64,000 bases of DNA from Chloroflexota bacterium (GCA_022826725.1 JAJDUF010000015.1:36660-100659); one strand, 5' to 3'; shown: positions 34,891 to 43,939, numbered from the stretch's first letter. A program made the numbers and translations. Notes: generated from the sequence alone by a model not told the origin.

Positions 34891-35794
34891 CATCCCCTCG
34901 CCCGGCCGGATGCCGGCGCAAGTACGCGCAGAAGGCGCCAAGCTCCGCCAACAGTGCGCGGTGCGTGTCCCCAAGGGTGCTTACCAGCTTGGAGAGACGG
35001 AGCCAGTCAAGTTCGTGGCTATAGATATTGCGAAAGAGGTGGCGAAAGCCCAGATACTGGTCAAGATCATCGCGTGTAACTGCGGAAATGACCGGCGGAC
35101 GGCGATCAGGATACGGCGCGGCCATCTGTGCGAGCAGCGTCTGATGCCAATGCTCATCCGTGGGCACATGCCCGTCTACGATCCGGGCAATGCGCTCGAA
35201 AGAGCGCTCCGCGCCGTTGTAGAAGCTGTGGATTAAAGCGCCTACGCCAAACCGCTCCAGGTCGGACAGGTCCTCAAGCGCCATACCAACGAGCGGTGCC
35301 AACCTCTGCACTACGCGGTCAAGCTCCGCCAGTTCGTGCTCGATCTCTTCCGCAAGCCGGCGCCGCTGTGGTTGCTCCATTACTGCTCCATCAGTCTTGT
35401 CCGAGGCGGCACTATCACTGTGGGCGAGCAGCATCCCTCGCTCCAGCACTGCCTCCTTGATATACGGCCGCACGGACTCAAGCTCGGACACGTCCGCCGG
35501 GTGTCCGCGAGGCATGACCTCATCTACGGCAACAAGCGCCTCCCAGAAGCCTTCACCGGGCAGGCCCTCGACGGCGAGGTCTATGTCGGAGGCCGGGTGG
35601 AACGGAACCGACCCGGTGCCGGCCAGCGAGCCGAACAGATACACGCGCCGCGCACCGTAGCGCCTGACGAGCAGATCGGCTGCCCGCCGGGCAGCGGCCA
35701 ACGCAGCCGCGCGGTCATCGGCAGCGCGCGGCGCTGCGGCCGGCGGGGCGCTACGATCAACGCTCGTGGTGGCAGCCACTCCGGTCCGAGCCAT
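34883..35794 (-). CDS. Single-chain nucleotidyltransferase-HEPN protein (MntA-HepT-like fusion)
   Basis: A 303-residue protein joining two domains that are usually separate toxin-antitoxin genes. Residues about 30-125 are a minimal nucleotidyltransferase: GS at 55-56, D70-I-D72, and a third acidic residue at Asp101 (ADVSELES); the GS-to-DxD spacing is three residues longer than the common ten. Residues about 139-300 are HEPN-like with the RNase motif RNIYSH (Arg255-His260). In MntA/HepT the antitoxin AMPylates a tyrosine beside the RX4HXY motif; here the residue two after His is Leu, while a Tyr lies inside the motif. An internal ATG at 35380 (Met139) has GGAG five bases upstream and could yield free HEPN. 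Its stop codon lies in a repeat. Confidence 0.8.
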   Translation of the reverse strand: MARTGVAATTSVDRSAPPAAAPRAADDRAAALAAARRAADLLVRRYGARRVYLFGSLAGTGSVPFHPASDIDLAVEGLPGEGFWEALVAVDEVMPRGHPADVSELESVRPYIKEAVLERGMLLAHSDSAASDKTDGAVMEQPQRRRLAEEIEHELAELDRVVQRLAPLVGMALEDLSDLERFGVGALIHSFYNGAERSFERIARIVDGHVPTDEHWHQTLLAQMAAPYPDRRPPVISAVTRDDLDQYLGFRHLFRNIYSHELDWLRLSKLVSTLGDTHRALLAELGAFCAYLRRHPAGRGDGT

Positions 35795-35895
35795 TGTTCC
35801 CTCGTAAATACAACCAAGACGGCGGTCCCTCATTCATGATACGCTGGCATGAGCCTTCGAGCACGCTGGCGGCGCGCCGAGGCCGAGGAGCAGCG

Positions 35896-36684
35896 ATGGA
35901 TGCAGCACAAGAAGCGGGCGTGACGGTCGAGCAGGACGGTCCGGTGGCAGTCGTGACGTTGAGCCGTCCCCAGGCACACAACGCGATGGACGACGCGATG
36001 CTCCGTGCCCTGACCACCCACCTATCCGCGCTAAACGGCCAACCGGATGTCCGCGTGGTGGTTATCACCGGCAGCGGGCGCACGTTCTCGGCCGGTGCCG
36101 ACATCAAGCAGATGGTGGGAATGGACGCGGCCGGTGGCCGGTCCTGGGCGCTACTGGGGCAATCCGTCATGGACTTGGTCGAGGACCTCGAGCAGCCCGT
36201 CATCGCGGCGATCAACGGCGTCGCGGTTGGTGGTGGCTGCGAGCTGGCGCTGGCCTGCGACTTGCGCTACGCAGCGACAAGCGCACGGCTGGCGCAGCCC
36301 GAGATCAACTTGGGGATTACACCGGGTTGGGGCGGCACCCACCGGCTCACCCGCTTGGTGGGGACTGGCCCGGCCAAGGAGTTGATCCTGACCGGCCGGC
36401 TCGTGCCGGCCGACGAGGCGCTCCGGCTCGGCTTGATCCATGGCGTACTCCCCGACGACGAGCTACGCGCCGGGGTGCTGGATGTTGCCCATCAGCTGGC
36501 GGCAAAGCCGCCGCGCGCACTGGCACGCGCGAAACGAGCGCTCAACTTGGTAGCGAGCTTGGAGCGCCGCGCCGCCAACGCGCTGGAGGCGGAGCTATTC
36601 GGCGAGATGTTCGGGACCGAGGACCGCGCCGAGGGCATGAGCGCGTTCCTGGAGAAGCGCCGGCCGCACTTTACGGGCCGGTGA
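35896..36684 (+). CDS. Enoyl-CoA hydratase/isomerase family protein
   Basis: A 262-residue crotonase-fold enzyme. The oxyanion-hole segments [16 protein letters not shown] and [18 protein letters not shown] are intact; the catalytic glutamates are expected in the [18 protein letters not shown] segment, which is standard. It hydrates enoyl-CoA in fatty or branched acid breakdown. ATG 35896 follows GAGGAGCAGCG. The next gene encodes a B12-binding protein and its possible GTG start overlaps this stop as GTGA. Confidence 0.93.
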   Translation: MDAAQEAGVTVEQDGPVAVVTLSRPQAHNAMDDAMLRALTTHLSALNGQPDVRVVVITGSGRTFSAGADIKQMVGMDAAGGRSWALLGQSVMDLVEDLEQPVIAAINGVAVGGGCELALACDLRYAATSARLAQPEINLGITPGWGGTHRLTRLVGTGPAKELILTGRLVPADEALRLGLIHGVLPDDELRAGVLDVAHQLAAKPPRALARAKRALNLVASLERRAANALEAELFGEMFGTEDRAEGMSAFLEKRRPHFTGR

Positions 36685-36713
36685 TTGCCCCCGCCCCGGC
36701 GGAGCGAAAAGCG

Positions 36714-37166
36714 ATGATGACCGAGCGCAACGCGACGACTACGGCCGGCGAACCCCGACCGTTGCGGGTGCTGATCGCCAAGCCGGGTCTCGATGGACAC
36801 GACCGGGGCGCCAAGATCGTAGCGCGGGCATTACGCGACGCCGGCATGGAGGTCATCTATACCGGCATCCGCCAGACGCCGGAGATGATCGCGGTGGCCG
36901 CCCTCCAAGAAGACGTGGACGTGGTCGGGCTGTCGTTGCACTCCGGCGCGCACCTGGAACTGTTTCCGGCAGTGCTCGCGGCGCTCCGGGCACAGGGCGT
37001 AGGTGAGGTGCCGGTCGTTGCCGGGGGGATTATCCCCGATGCCGACGTCCCGCCCCTGCGGGAGGCCGGCATCTACGCCGTCTTCGGCCCCGGCACGCCG
37101 CTCACCGACGTGATCGCCGCCGTTCGGCAAGCCGCATCGGCCCATGCCCCGGCCGAACTGCCGTAG
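36714..37166 (+). CDS. Cobalamin-binding domain protein (methylmalonyl-CoA mutase C-terminal type)
   Basis: A 150-residue adenosylcobalamin-binding Rossmann domain like the small or C-terminal part of methylmalonyl-CoA mutases. It shows [20 protein letters not shown], which holds the DxHxxG cobalt-ligand histidine, followed by [13 protein letters not shown] and [11 protein letters not shown]. The catalytic mutase subunit is not nearby. ATG 36714 is preferred; GTG 36681, overlapping the upstream stop, is an alternative. The pairing with enoyl-CoA hydratase suggests acyl-CoA metabolism. Confidence 0.9.
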   Translation: MMTERNATTTAGEPRPLRVLIAKPGLDGHDRGAKIVARALRDAGMEVIYTGIRQTPEMIAVAALQEDVDVVGLSLHSGAHLELFPAVLAALRAQGVGEVPVVAGGIIPDADVPPLREAGIYAVFGPGTPLTDVIAAVRQAASAHAPAELP

Positions 37167-37188
37167 ACCGTGCAACGCTGGAATTACT

Positions 37189-37213
37189 GTTAGGGGAATT
37201 CGCGTACCCTAAC
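37189..37213. promoter_or_regulatory. Inverted repeat GTTAGGG-N11-CCCTAAC upstream of PhyH gene
   Basis: A perfect 7-base inverted repeat in the 157-base leader of the PhyH-type gene. It looks like a dimeric-regulator operator, or a short terminator for the B12-binding gene; no U-run follows. Confidence 0.4.
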
Positions 37214-37323
37214 GAATATCACAGCAGTAGGTACACTCTGCTAGTTAGAGCCGCGACCCCGAGAGGCGGCAACGTACATCGTCGTGCCCGGAGTGATAGC
37301 AAGCGCAGCGAAAGGAGCAGCGA

Positions 37324-38298
37324 ATGGCCAGACTGACCGCAGAGCAGAAGCAGCACTACGACGAGCAAGGCTACGTGTTCCTGCAAGGCCTCTTCGACCC
37401 CGCAGAGCTACAGCCGCTCATCGCCGAGGTCGAAGCCAAGGTGGATCAGGTTGCCCACGACTACCACGCCGCCGGGCGGCTCACCTCGCTCTACGAGGAG
37501 CATGGATTCAAGCATCGCCTCCGCAAGCTGGTGGAAGACTGCGACGACGTGTATCAGGAAATCCCCGGCGGCCAGTTCTGCGGGCCGGCGCTCTTCGAAA
37601 TCCTCCGCCATCCCAAGCTGGTAGACATCGCCGAATCGATCGTCGGGCCGGAGGTCCATTGCGAGGGACGCCATCGGCTGCGTCCGAAGCTACCCAACTA
37701 CGGCCCGGCGGACTTCCGCTGGCACGAGGACACGCGCTACGGCATCCAGCGGATCACCTACAGCCAGCAACAGTACGGCCTGGGGGCACACGACCCCGGC
37801 CAAGGCGACACGTTCATCTCCCGCATCGTGCCCGCTCCCACGATGCCCGAACCGGGCTTCTGGATTCCCCTCGTGGACGTGGACGAGGAGAACGGCTGCC
37901 TCCACCTGATGCCGGGCGGCCATCGCCATACCGTCCCTTACACCGAGCAGTGGCGCCCCAGCCAGTTTGCCCCCCAGCTTGACGGCCTCGACGATGTGGC
38001 GTTCCCGATGCAGGTTGGCGATGCCCTCCTGATCCACCAGCACCTCCCGCACGTCTCGCCGCCCAATCGGTCCGACCACGTCCGCTGGAGTGAGGACATC
38101 CGCTACCAGGATGCCCGCCTACCGATCAAGTCGCAGCGCGAGCCGGGCTTCTTGGCCAAGAGCCAGGAGCGTCCCGACGACATCGTGACCACCTGGGACG
38201 AGTACCGGCGCATCCGCGAGGCCGCCGCGGCCTACCAGCAGGCAACCAGGGAAGCGGCCGAGTCGTTCCGCAAGACTACCGGCATGGCGCTCTTCTAG
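37324..38298 (+). CDS. Phytanoyl-CoA dioxygenase (PhyH)-family oxygenase
   Basis: A 324-residue Fe(II)/2-oxoglutarate dioxygenase. Iron ligands are probably in RWHEDTRYG (H-E-D) and the distal histidine in LPHVSPPNRSDHVRW, with the nearby arginine binding 2-oxoglutarate; LMPGGHRHT is the usual jelly-roll turn. It hydroxylates an unactivated C-H of an unknown small organic substrate. AAAGGAG precedes the ATG. It is one of three PhyH genes in the window, each with a different HxD context. Confidence 0.9.
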   Translation: MARLTAEQKQHYDEQGYVFLQGLFDPAELQPLIAEVEAKVDQVAHDYHAAGRLTSLYEEHGFKHRLRKLVEDCDDVYQEIPGGQFCGPALFEILRHPKLVDIAESIVGPEVHCEGRHRLRPKLPNYGPADFRWHEDTRYGIQRITYSQQQYGLGAHDPGQGDTFISRIVPAPTMPEPGFWIPLVDVDEENGCLHLMPGGHRHTVPYTEQWRPSQFAPQLDGLDDVAFPMQVGDALLIHQHLPHVSPPNRSDHVRWSEDIRYQDARLPIKSQREPGFLAKSQERPDDIVTTWDEYRRIREAAAAYQQATREAAESFRKTTGMALF

Positions 38299-38331
38299 CG
38301 CCGGCTACCCCGGCCCGTGACTCCCAGCCCG

Positions 38332-38447
38332 GCCCGTCATTCCCGCGAACGCGGGAATCCACGTCCCCCCCCCTGTGCGGGGGGACCATAGGGAGCAGGG
38401 GGCCGGAATCCGGCGACGGGCATAGATTCCCACCTGCGTGGAAACGA
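38332..38447. repeat. Composite repeat: families B, C, B
   Basis: B (38332-38362, CCGTCATTCCCGCGAACGCG), C (38363-38396, GTGCGGGGGGACCATAGG) and a degenerate reversed B (38423-38447). It lies between convergent PhyH and amidohydrolase genes. Confidence 0.8.
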
Positions 38448-38467
38448 CTGCCGAGATTCACCGGCGC

Positions 38468-39976
38468 CTAGAGCTTGAATATCCGGCTCGCATTGGCGGA
38501 CAGCACAAGCTCACGCTCCTCCGGTGACAGTGCCAGATCGTAGTAGACGCCGATCTGCTTGCCGATGTCGCAGAGGTCGGCGTCGCTGCCGAACATCACC
38601 CGCCGCGGTCCCAGCACGTCCAGCGCCTGCCGGATGTCCTGCGGGCGGCCACCGGAGCCGCCGTACTCGAAGTAGATGTTCGGCACGTCGGCCACGACCT
38701 CCGCCATCCGACCGTTCCCGCCGTGCGCCTTGATGATGCTCCAATCCGGATACTCCACCGCCAGCTCGCGCAGCGCCCGCAGTGCGCCCACCGGGTCGCC
38801 CTCTTCCACGTGGATCTTCAGCGGCCTGCCGCGCTCCGCCACCGCGCGGAGCATCGCTTGTCCGCTACTCGAACGGGTGGTGTCCTGCGAGTAGTACATG
38901 TGGAGCTTCGTGCCGACGAAGTTGGGCAGCGCATAGTACCGATCCAGCTCCCGACACGATTGCTCCAGGTAGTTGGGATTGACCACCACATAGCCCAGCA
39001 ACTCCGGGTGCCCGGCAATGGCCTCCGAGAGCCACCGATTGCCGCCGCAGAGGTCGTACATGATGGCCTGGGCCGAGGAAATGACCGCCTTGTCCACTCC
39101 GGCCTGGCGCATCAGCGCCAACAGGCCCTCGGCGCCATCGTCGGGCATCGGAAACTGCCACCGTCCAAGATGGCAATGCACGTCAATGATCGGGCCGGGC
39201 AACCGCACCATCTCTGCCGACGCCAGCCGCGGCCGGCCGGCGGCCAGCGCTGGGTCGAGCCGAAACAGTCGCAGCGCATTCTGCCCCAAGATGGCTGCTT
39301 TCTCTTCATCGCTAATGTCCGCTTCCAGCACCTCGTTGAGCGCGCGCTGGACGGAATACTCCGGTGCCGCGGATCCATAGAGCAGCCGGTGAGCGCCGAT
39401 CTCACCGACCATGATGTCCACCGCCCGCGGCGAGGACAGGTAGTTGGTTTCGATATAGAGGTGCGGATGGCGTCGCGCGGTGGCGATGACCTCGCCCATG
39501 TTGGCGTAGAACGTGTCGGTCAGGATCACCGGCAGCCCGTACTCGGCAGTGGTTTGGGCAATGGCCGTGGGTGCCCCCGCCGCCCCGCGCCCGGAGAGCA
39601 TCACCACCGCGCCCGTCCCCGCCAGCTTGGCCATCAGATCGGCAAAGGGCGTGCTGGCGATCGTCCAGCGCTGCTGCTCCGGGTAGAGGCGGAATAGCCG
39701 CACTCCCGCCTGCAAGCACCGCTCGACCTCGGCCTCCCAGTCCAGGTAGCGCCGCGGGTCGAGCGTGGCCGCTGGCAGCAGCCAGGGATAGCGCTCCGTC
39801 GCCTGGAGCGTTTCGCGGTTCCCGGCCTCGTGGTCGTAGCTGACACCGCGCAACGAGCCGGTAAAGGCCAGCGCGATCCGGTGGCTATCCAGTTCCTGCA
39901 CCAACCTCGGCAACGACAGATCGAGATTCCCGCCGGCCTGCATCCCGAAATGGGTATTCACGTCTATCACCAGCAC
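38468..39976 (-). CDS. Tandem amidohydrolase (two Amidohydro_2-like domains in one chain)
   Basis: A 502-residue protein made of two amidohydrolase-2 TIM barrels. The C-terminal domain (about residues 258-502) has the metal motif IDVHCHLG, KLHMYYSQ, the histidines of LKIHVEEGD and IKAHGGNG and the aspartate of MFGSDADLCD. The N-terminal domain follows the same layout but reads IDVNTHFG and LLYGSAAPE, so it has lost a metal histidine and the strand-8 aspartate. GTG 39976 has AAGGAG eight bases upstream; the ATG at 40039 lies in repeat-derived sequence. It may hydrolyse a lactone or decarboxylate an acid. Confidence 0.85.
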   Translation of the reverse strand: MLVIDVNTHFGMQAGGNLDLSLPRLVQELDSHRIALAFTGSLRGVSYDHEAGNRETLQATERYPWLLPAATLDPRRYLDWEAEVERCLQAGVRLFRLYPEQQRWTIASTPFADLMAKLAGTGAVVMLSGRGAAGAPTAIAQTTAEYGLPVILTDTFYANMGEVIATARRHPHLYIETNYLSSPRAVDIMVGEIGAHRLLYGSAAPEYSVQRALNEVLEADISDEEKAAILGQNALRLFRLDPALAAGRPRLASAEMVRLPGPIIDVHCHLGRWQFPMPDDGAEGLLALMRQAGVDKAVISSAQAIMYDLCGGNRWLSEAIAGHPELLGYVVVNPNYLEQSCRELDRYYALPNFVGTKLHMYYSQDTTRSSSGQAMLRAVAERGRPLKIHVEEGDPVGALRALRELAVEYPDWSIIKAHGGNGRMAEVVADVPNIYFEYGGSGGRPQDIRQALDVLGPRRVMFGSDADLCDIGKQIGVYYDLALSPEERELVLSANASRIFKL

Positions 39977-40010
39977 GGCAACGTCTCCTTCTCTCGGCCC
40001 GGCCCCCATC

Positions 40011-40256
40011 CTACCCCCCCGTCGCGGCGGGGGGGCCATAGGCTGACAGGGGTAGGTTTTTTGTAGGGGCGTGATTCATCGCCCCCAGGCACTGGTCATT
40101 GCAGCGCCAGCCGCCGTCCAGGGCCAGGCAGCGGCCCCGGTCCGAGCGCTACACCCCCTCTCCACATGGTGGAGAGGGGGCCGGGGGGTGAGGTCTGCCC
40201 CACCCGCGGCTCCCCGCAGAAAAGCCTACCCCTGTGAGGGGGCCATAGGGGGGCTT
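40011..40256. repeat. Cluster of repeats: families C, D, A, C
   Basis: C (40011-40044), a D half-copy (40062-40086, GTAGGGGCGTGATTCATCGCC), A (40153-40193, CCCCCTCTCCACATGGTGGAG) and a C-like end (40224-40256). The last one overlaps the DegT stop codon at 40255-40257. Confidence 0.75.
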
Positions 40257-41499
40257 ACCCCCGCTGACGATAGTGGCCCACCACCTTCCGCGCCGCTCGG
40301 GCAATGTCCTCCACGTCTTCTTCCGTGTGGAACGGACTGATGGGCAGGCCAAATCCGCGCCCCATTATCTCCTCGCCGTTCGGACACTCCACCAGTCGGT
40401 AGTCCACGGGACGCTCGCGCCCATAGTCGAACGGAAAGCGGCTGGCTCCATAGCAGTTCGGCTCCGCGAGGAACGGATTGCGATACAGCGGCCCTTCCTG
40501 CCCGGACCCGATGTACGGCCCCGTCGCCGGAACCCCCTCCGCACTCACCGCCGCGGCAAACTCATCGGCCGAGCAGCCGAGGCGCGCGGTGTCGAGCGTG
40601 AACCGCAAGCCCCAGTAGGTGTGCCGGTCACCCGGCCGCACGCGCTGCGGGGTAACCTCATCAATATCGGCGAGGTGCTCGAAAAGCTGGTGGGCAGCGT
40701 TGATCTTGCCCGCGATGTAGCCGTCCACCTTCTCCAGCTGCACCCGCAGCACGGCCGCCATCATCGCGTTCAGCTTGTAGTTGGGCGCCAGGAAGTAGTT
40801 GGCGTAGGGCCGGCCGGCGTAGGGGCCGGGGTCGCGCGGCAGCGCAGCGTCCGAGAATAGGAGCGCACGCTCCCACAGCACCTCGTTGTCGGTCAGCACC
40901 GCGCCCCCACCACCCGCCGACAGGTGCTTGCCACCGAAGCTGAATCCGGCAATATCGCCCATGCTGCCGACCACCCGGCCCTGGTAGCGGGCAAAGTGGG
41001 CCTGGGCGCAGTCCTCGATAAGGAAGAGGTTGTGCCGCCGGGCAATCTCCTGCAGCGCGTCCATGTCGCAGGGATTGCCGAAGAGATGCACCGCGATAAT
41101 CGCCCGGGTTCGCGGCCCGATCTTCGCCTCGACATCCTGGGGATCGAGCGTAAATGTGTCATCAACGTCGGCGAAGATCGGCACGCAGTTGTGCAGCAAA
41201 GCGCCGATTATGCTGCCGCCGGCAGTCCACGGCGTCACGATGATCTCGTCGCCCGGATCGGGGTTGATCGCCCCAATGCAGACGTGCATGGCCGAGGTGC
41301 CGGAGTTGACGCCAACGGCGTGCTTCACACCGTGCCGCGCGGCAAACTCCCGCTCGAAATCCCGGCCCGGATGCCGGTCGAAGCCGGAGCGCAGCACGTC
41401 GCCGACGGCGGCGATATCCTCGTCGCCAAACTCGTGCGCCGGACCGAATGGCGCCGTCCGCACCGGTGTACCACCTTCAATCGCCAGTCTCTCGCCCAT
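40255..41499 (-). CDS. DegT/DnrJ/EryC1-family sugar aminotransferase-like protein
   Basis: A 414-residue PLP-dependent enzyme of the DegT/StrS class. The PLP lysine is in FSFGGKHLSAGGGG (Lys191), with the aspartate of LIEDCAQAHF and the VGVNSGTSAMH segment binding cofactor. Members transaminate keto sugars or act as dehydratases. ATG 41499 has GAGGAGG. It lies beside amidohydrolase, alcohol dehydrogenase and Gfo/Idh/MocA genes on the same strand, so amino or keto sugar metabolism is plausible. Confidence 0.92.
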   Translation of the reverse strand: MGERLAIEGGTPVRTAPFGPAHEFGDEDIAAVGDVLRSGFDRHPGRDFEREFAARHGVKHAVGVNSGTSAMHVCIGAINPDPGDEIIVTPWTAGGSIIGALLHNCVPIFADVDDTFTLDPQDVEAKIGPRTRAIIAVHLFGNPCDMDALQEIARRHNLFLIEDCAQAHFARYQGRVVGSMGDIAGFSFGGKHLSAGGGGAVLTDNEVLWERALLFSDAALPRDPGPYAGRPYANYFLAPNYKLNAMMAAVLRVQLEKVDGYIAGKINAAHQLFEHLADIDEVTPQRVRPGDRHTYWGLRFTLDTARLGCSADEFAAAVSAEGVPATGPYIGSGQEGPLYRNPFLAEPNCYGASRFPFDYGRERPVDYRLVECPNGEEIMGRGFGLPISPFHTEEDVEDIARAARKVVGHYRQRG

Positions 41500-41570
41500 C
41501 ACCGCCTCCTCACCGCCAGTTGTCAGGCTCCATTGACCATCTCCGGTCATACCCCTCGCCCTGCTCCAAC

Positions 41571-41618
41571 AGACTCCCCCTCTCCACCAGGTGGAGAGGG
41601 GGCCGGGGGGGTGAGGCG
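41571..41618. repeat. Family A palindromic repeat
   Basis: CCCCCTCTCCACC pairs with GGTGGAGAGGGGG, then CCGGGGGGGTGAGGC. It ends 10 bases before the next gene's stop. Confidence 0.85.
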
Positions 41619-41628
41619 TGCCTTCCTC

Positions 41629-42594
41629 CTAATCCCCCCAGTCGAAGATCACGCCCAGCAAATCGCCGGGGCTGTCTCGCATGATGTCGTAGATGCCCGG
41701 CGCCTCCGTTACCGGCAGGCGATGGCTCACAATCGGCTCGATCCCAATCGTGCCTAGCCGGATGAAGTGCAGCAACAGTTGTAAGTCCTCGACGGTGAAG
41801 TGCGAGGATGATTCGATAGAGGCGCTCAGGCTATGGATCATGCCATGGTAGAAGGTAGCCTCCTGCCGCACGGCCAAAGCGCCGACAACGCCGTTCCGGG
41901 CGAGCAGCCGGTCCCGGTGAATGTCCAAGAAGAAGGACGGTACACCGCACGCATCCACAATGCGGTCATACGGTCCGCCCCGCTTGAGTAGCTCTGGGCC
42001 GTCCGGTGTAGCGACGTTGATAACCCGGTGCGCTCCCAACTGCTGGGCAATGTCCAGGCGCCGCCGGTTGACATCCGTCACCGTCACGTAGGCACCGAAC
42101 GCTCGCGCCGCCTGCGCTACGGCTTGGCCCGCCGGTCCCAGGCCGGCCACCCAGACCTGCTGTCCCGGCCCAATACGGATACGCCGCGAGTGCCGCATAC
42201 CCACGCCGGTAATGCCCAGCAGCGCACACCACTCATGCTCGATGTCGGCCGGCAGCTTGACACAGAGCCGCGCTCGTTCGTTGCTCGCTGCCAGGTCAAT
42301 GCAATGCCAGGGACGGTGGCCGCCATGGTTCCCGATAAAGACCGTGTCGCCCGCAGCAAAACCCTCCACCTCGCCGCCGCCCGCTTCCACCACGCTCACG
42401 TGCTGATAACCGAAGCGGAAGGGATACCGCACGCGCCCGGAGTCGTTCATCAGGACGTGCCGCTCGGTGCCGTTCGTCACACCAGAGTAGCGCGTGTACG
42501 TGACTATCTCCGTCGGGCCGGGCGCCGGCGGCGGTCCCAGGTCACAGAACCCCGCGGCGCCACGGTCCTTGAACTCGATACCGACATTCCCCAT
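41629..42594 (-). CDS. Zinc-type medium-chain dehydrogenase-like protein
   Basis: A 321-residue member of the medium-chain dehydrogenase/reductase superfamily. The Rossmann motif is WVAGLGPAGQAVAQAARAFGA, and a GroES-like N-terminal domain contains VSVVEAGGGEVEGFAAGDTV. The structural-zinc cysteine cluster of classical alcohol dehydrogenases is absent. ATG 42594 follows GGGAGG. It probably oxidises a sugar or polyol alcohol for its DegT and Gfo neighbours. Confidence 0.85.
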   Translation of the reverse strand: MGNVGIEFKDRGAAGFCDLGPPPAPGPTEIVTYTRYSGVTNGTERHVLMNDSGRVRYPFRFGYQHVSVVEAGGGEVEGFAAGDTVFIGNHGGHRPWHCIDLAASNERARLCVKLPADIEHEWCALLGITGVGMRHSRRIRIGPGQQVWVAGLGPAGQAVAQAARAFGAYVTVTDVNRRRLDIAQQLGAHRVINVATPDGPELLKRGGPYDRIVDACGVPSFFLDIHRDRLLARNGVVGALAVRQEATFYHGMIHSLSASIESSSHFTVEDLQLLLHFIRLGTIGIEPIVSHRLPVTEAPGIYDIMRDSPGDLLGVIFDWGD

Positions 42595-42650
42595 CGGTCG
42601 CAACCTCCCCGCAGCGCTGGCTCTCGGGCGGAGCAGCCGCCGCCTCCCGG

Positions 42651-42776
42651 CCCAGTCATTCCCGCGCAAGCGGGAATCCACCCTCGCCGCCGGAACGACG
42701 GACGGGCGCCATGAATGGCACCCCTACACACCCCCTCTCTATCGCTCGGCGATGGAGAGGGGGCCGGGGGTGAGGC
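42651..42776. repeat. Composite repeat: families B, D-like, A
   Basis: B (42651-42682), a D-like hairpin (42702-42726, GGGCGCCATGAATGGCACCC) and A (42730-42776, CTCTATCGCTCGGCGATGGAG). The A stem is almost identical to that at 48220-48270. Confidence 0.8.
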
Positions 42777-42787
42777 ACAGACACGGC

Positions 42788-43816
42788 CTACCCCGTCATC
42801 TCCACGGGCTGCCCGGTGGCGATGGACTCGAAAACGGCATCAATGACGTGCATCTGCGCGATGCTGTTCTCCGGCGGGATACGGTGCGGCTGGCCGGTAG
42901 CGAGACAGTCGCACAGATGACGTAGCTGGTTCGTGATCTGGTGCTGCGGGGCGAAACTGATCGTCTCTACACCATCCGCCGTGTAGTGTTCCAGCGTCAC
43001 CGCGCGGCGTTCATTATTCCACGCCAGCCCCGCGCGGAGTAGTCCCTCGGACCCACTGATCTCGACCTCCTGCGACGGCCACTGGCTAAACCCCACCGTG
43101 AGCTGCGCGGTCCGCTCACCAGGGAAGAGGAGCGTCACGGTCGCAGCCTCCTCAACTTCCACGCCGGCACGCGCCGTCGCAAAGACGCGGGTCGGCTCGG
43201 CGTCCAGGATGTAACGGGCATGGTGAATGGTGTAGCAGCCTAGGTCGAATATACTCCCCCCGCCTTGGGCACGGTTGAACCGCCAGTTCAGCTCCGGCCG
43301 GCGCCTCGCAGCCCTGATCCCGGTGCAGAACGTGCTGCGAACGGTCCGCACCTCGCCAATCGCCCCGGCGTCTACCAGTGCTTTCGTCTTCAAGTGCAGC
43401 GGATGGTGGCGAAACTTGAACGCCTCGGCGAGCAGGACGCCGTGCTCCCGGGCGGCAGCGACCATCTGCTCGGCCTCGGCTGCATTCGCGGCAAAGGGCT
43501 TCTCGCACAGGATCGCGCGCACGCGCCGAGACTCGGCGAGCCGAATCGTCGTGCTGGCATGGGCGGTACCCCAGGTGCAGACAATGGCCACGTCCAGGCG
43601 CTCCGCGGCCAGCATCTCGTCCAAGACCAAATACCGACGCGGGACGTCATACTCGTCCCCGTAGCGGTGCAGCGCCGCCTCCGAAACGTCGCAGATGGCG
43701 CAGAGGTCTACGTCATCCAGCGCTTGGCAGGCGAGGCCATGCGCGCGGGCAATGCCGCCGGTGCCGACGATGCCCACCCGGTACATCGGCCGTATCCCTG
43801 GACTCTCTACACCCAT
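42788..43816 (-). CDS. Gfo/Idh/MocA-family oxidoreductase (1 of 3)
   Basis: A 342-residue NAD(P)-dependent oxidoreductase. It has RVGIVGTGGIARAHGLA at the N terminus, the EKP motif in AILCEKPFAANAAE, and the aspartate/histidine pair of IFDLGCYTIHHARYIL. These enzymes oxidise sugars or cyclitols. ATG 43816 has GGGGAG six bases upstream. It diverges from the TlpA-like gene, and follows the alcohol dehydrogenase gene in a putative sugar-oxidation block on the minus strand. Confidence 0.92.
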   Translation of the reverse strand: MGVESPGIRPMYRVGIVGTGGIARAHGLACQALDDVDLCAICDVSEAALHRYGDEYDVPRRYLVLDEMLAAERLDVAIVCTWGTAHASTTIRLAESRRVRAILCEKPFAANAAEAEQMVAAAREHGVLLAEAFKFRHHPLHLKTKALVDAGAIGEVRTVRSTFCTGIRAARRRPELNWRFNRAQGGGSIFDLGCYTIHHARYILDAEPTRVFATARAGVEVEEAATVTLLFPGERTAQLTVGFSQWPSQEVEISGSEGLLRAGLAWNNERRAVTLEHYTADGVETISFAPQHQITNQLRHLCDCLATGQPHRIPPENSIAQMHVIDAVFESIATGQPVEMTG

Positions 43817-43939
43817 CACCATCTCCCCGGAGCCGGCAATTTGGAGTAGGTTATACCAAGTCAGCTGCGAGGCACCCGACCCTTTTTGGACTAGACTAAT
43901 GGTAGTGGAACGCGGCCTAGCCAATGGAGGATGGCACCG

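Noticed and set aside
39977..40039. Longer starts of the amidohydrolase and of the genes at 24043, 25092 and 27600
   Set aside because: The extra N termini are translations of palindromic repeats; SD-preceded starts lie downstream.
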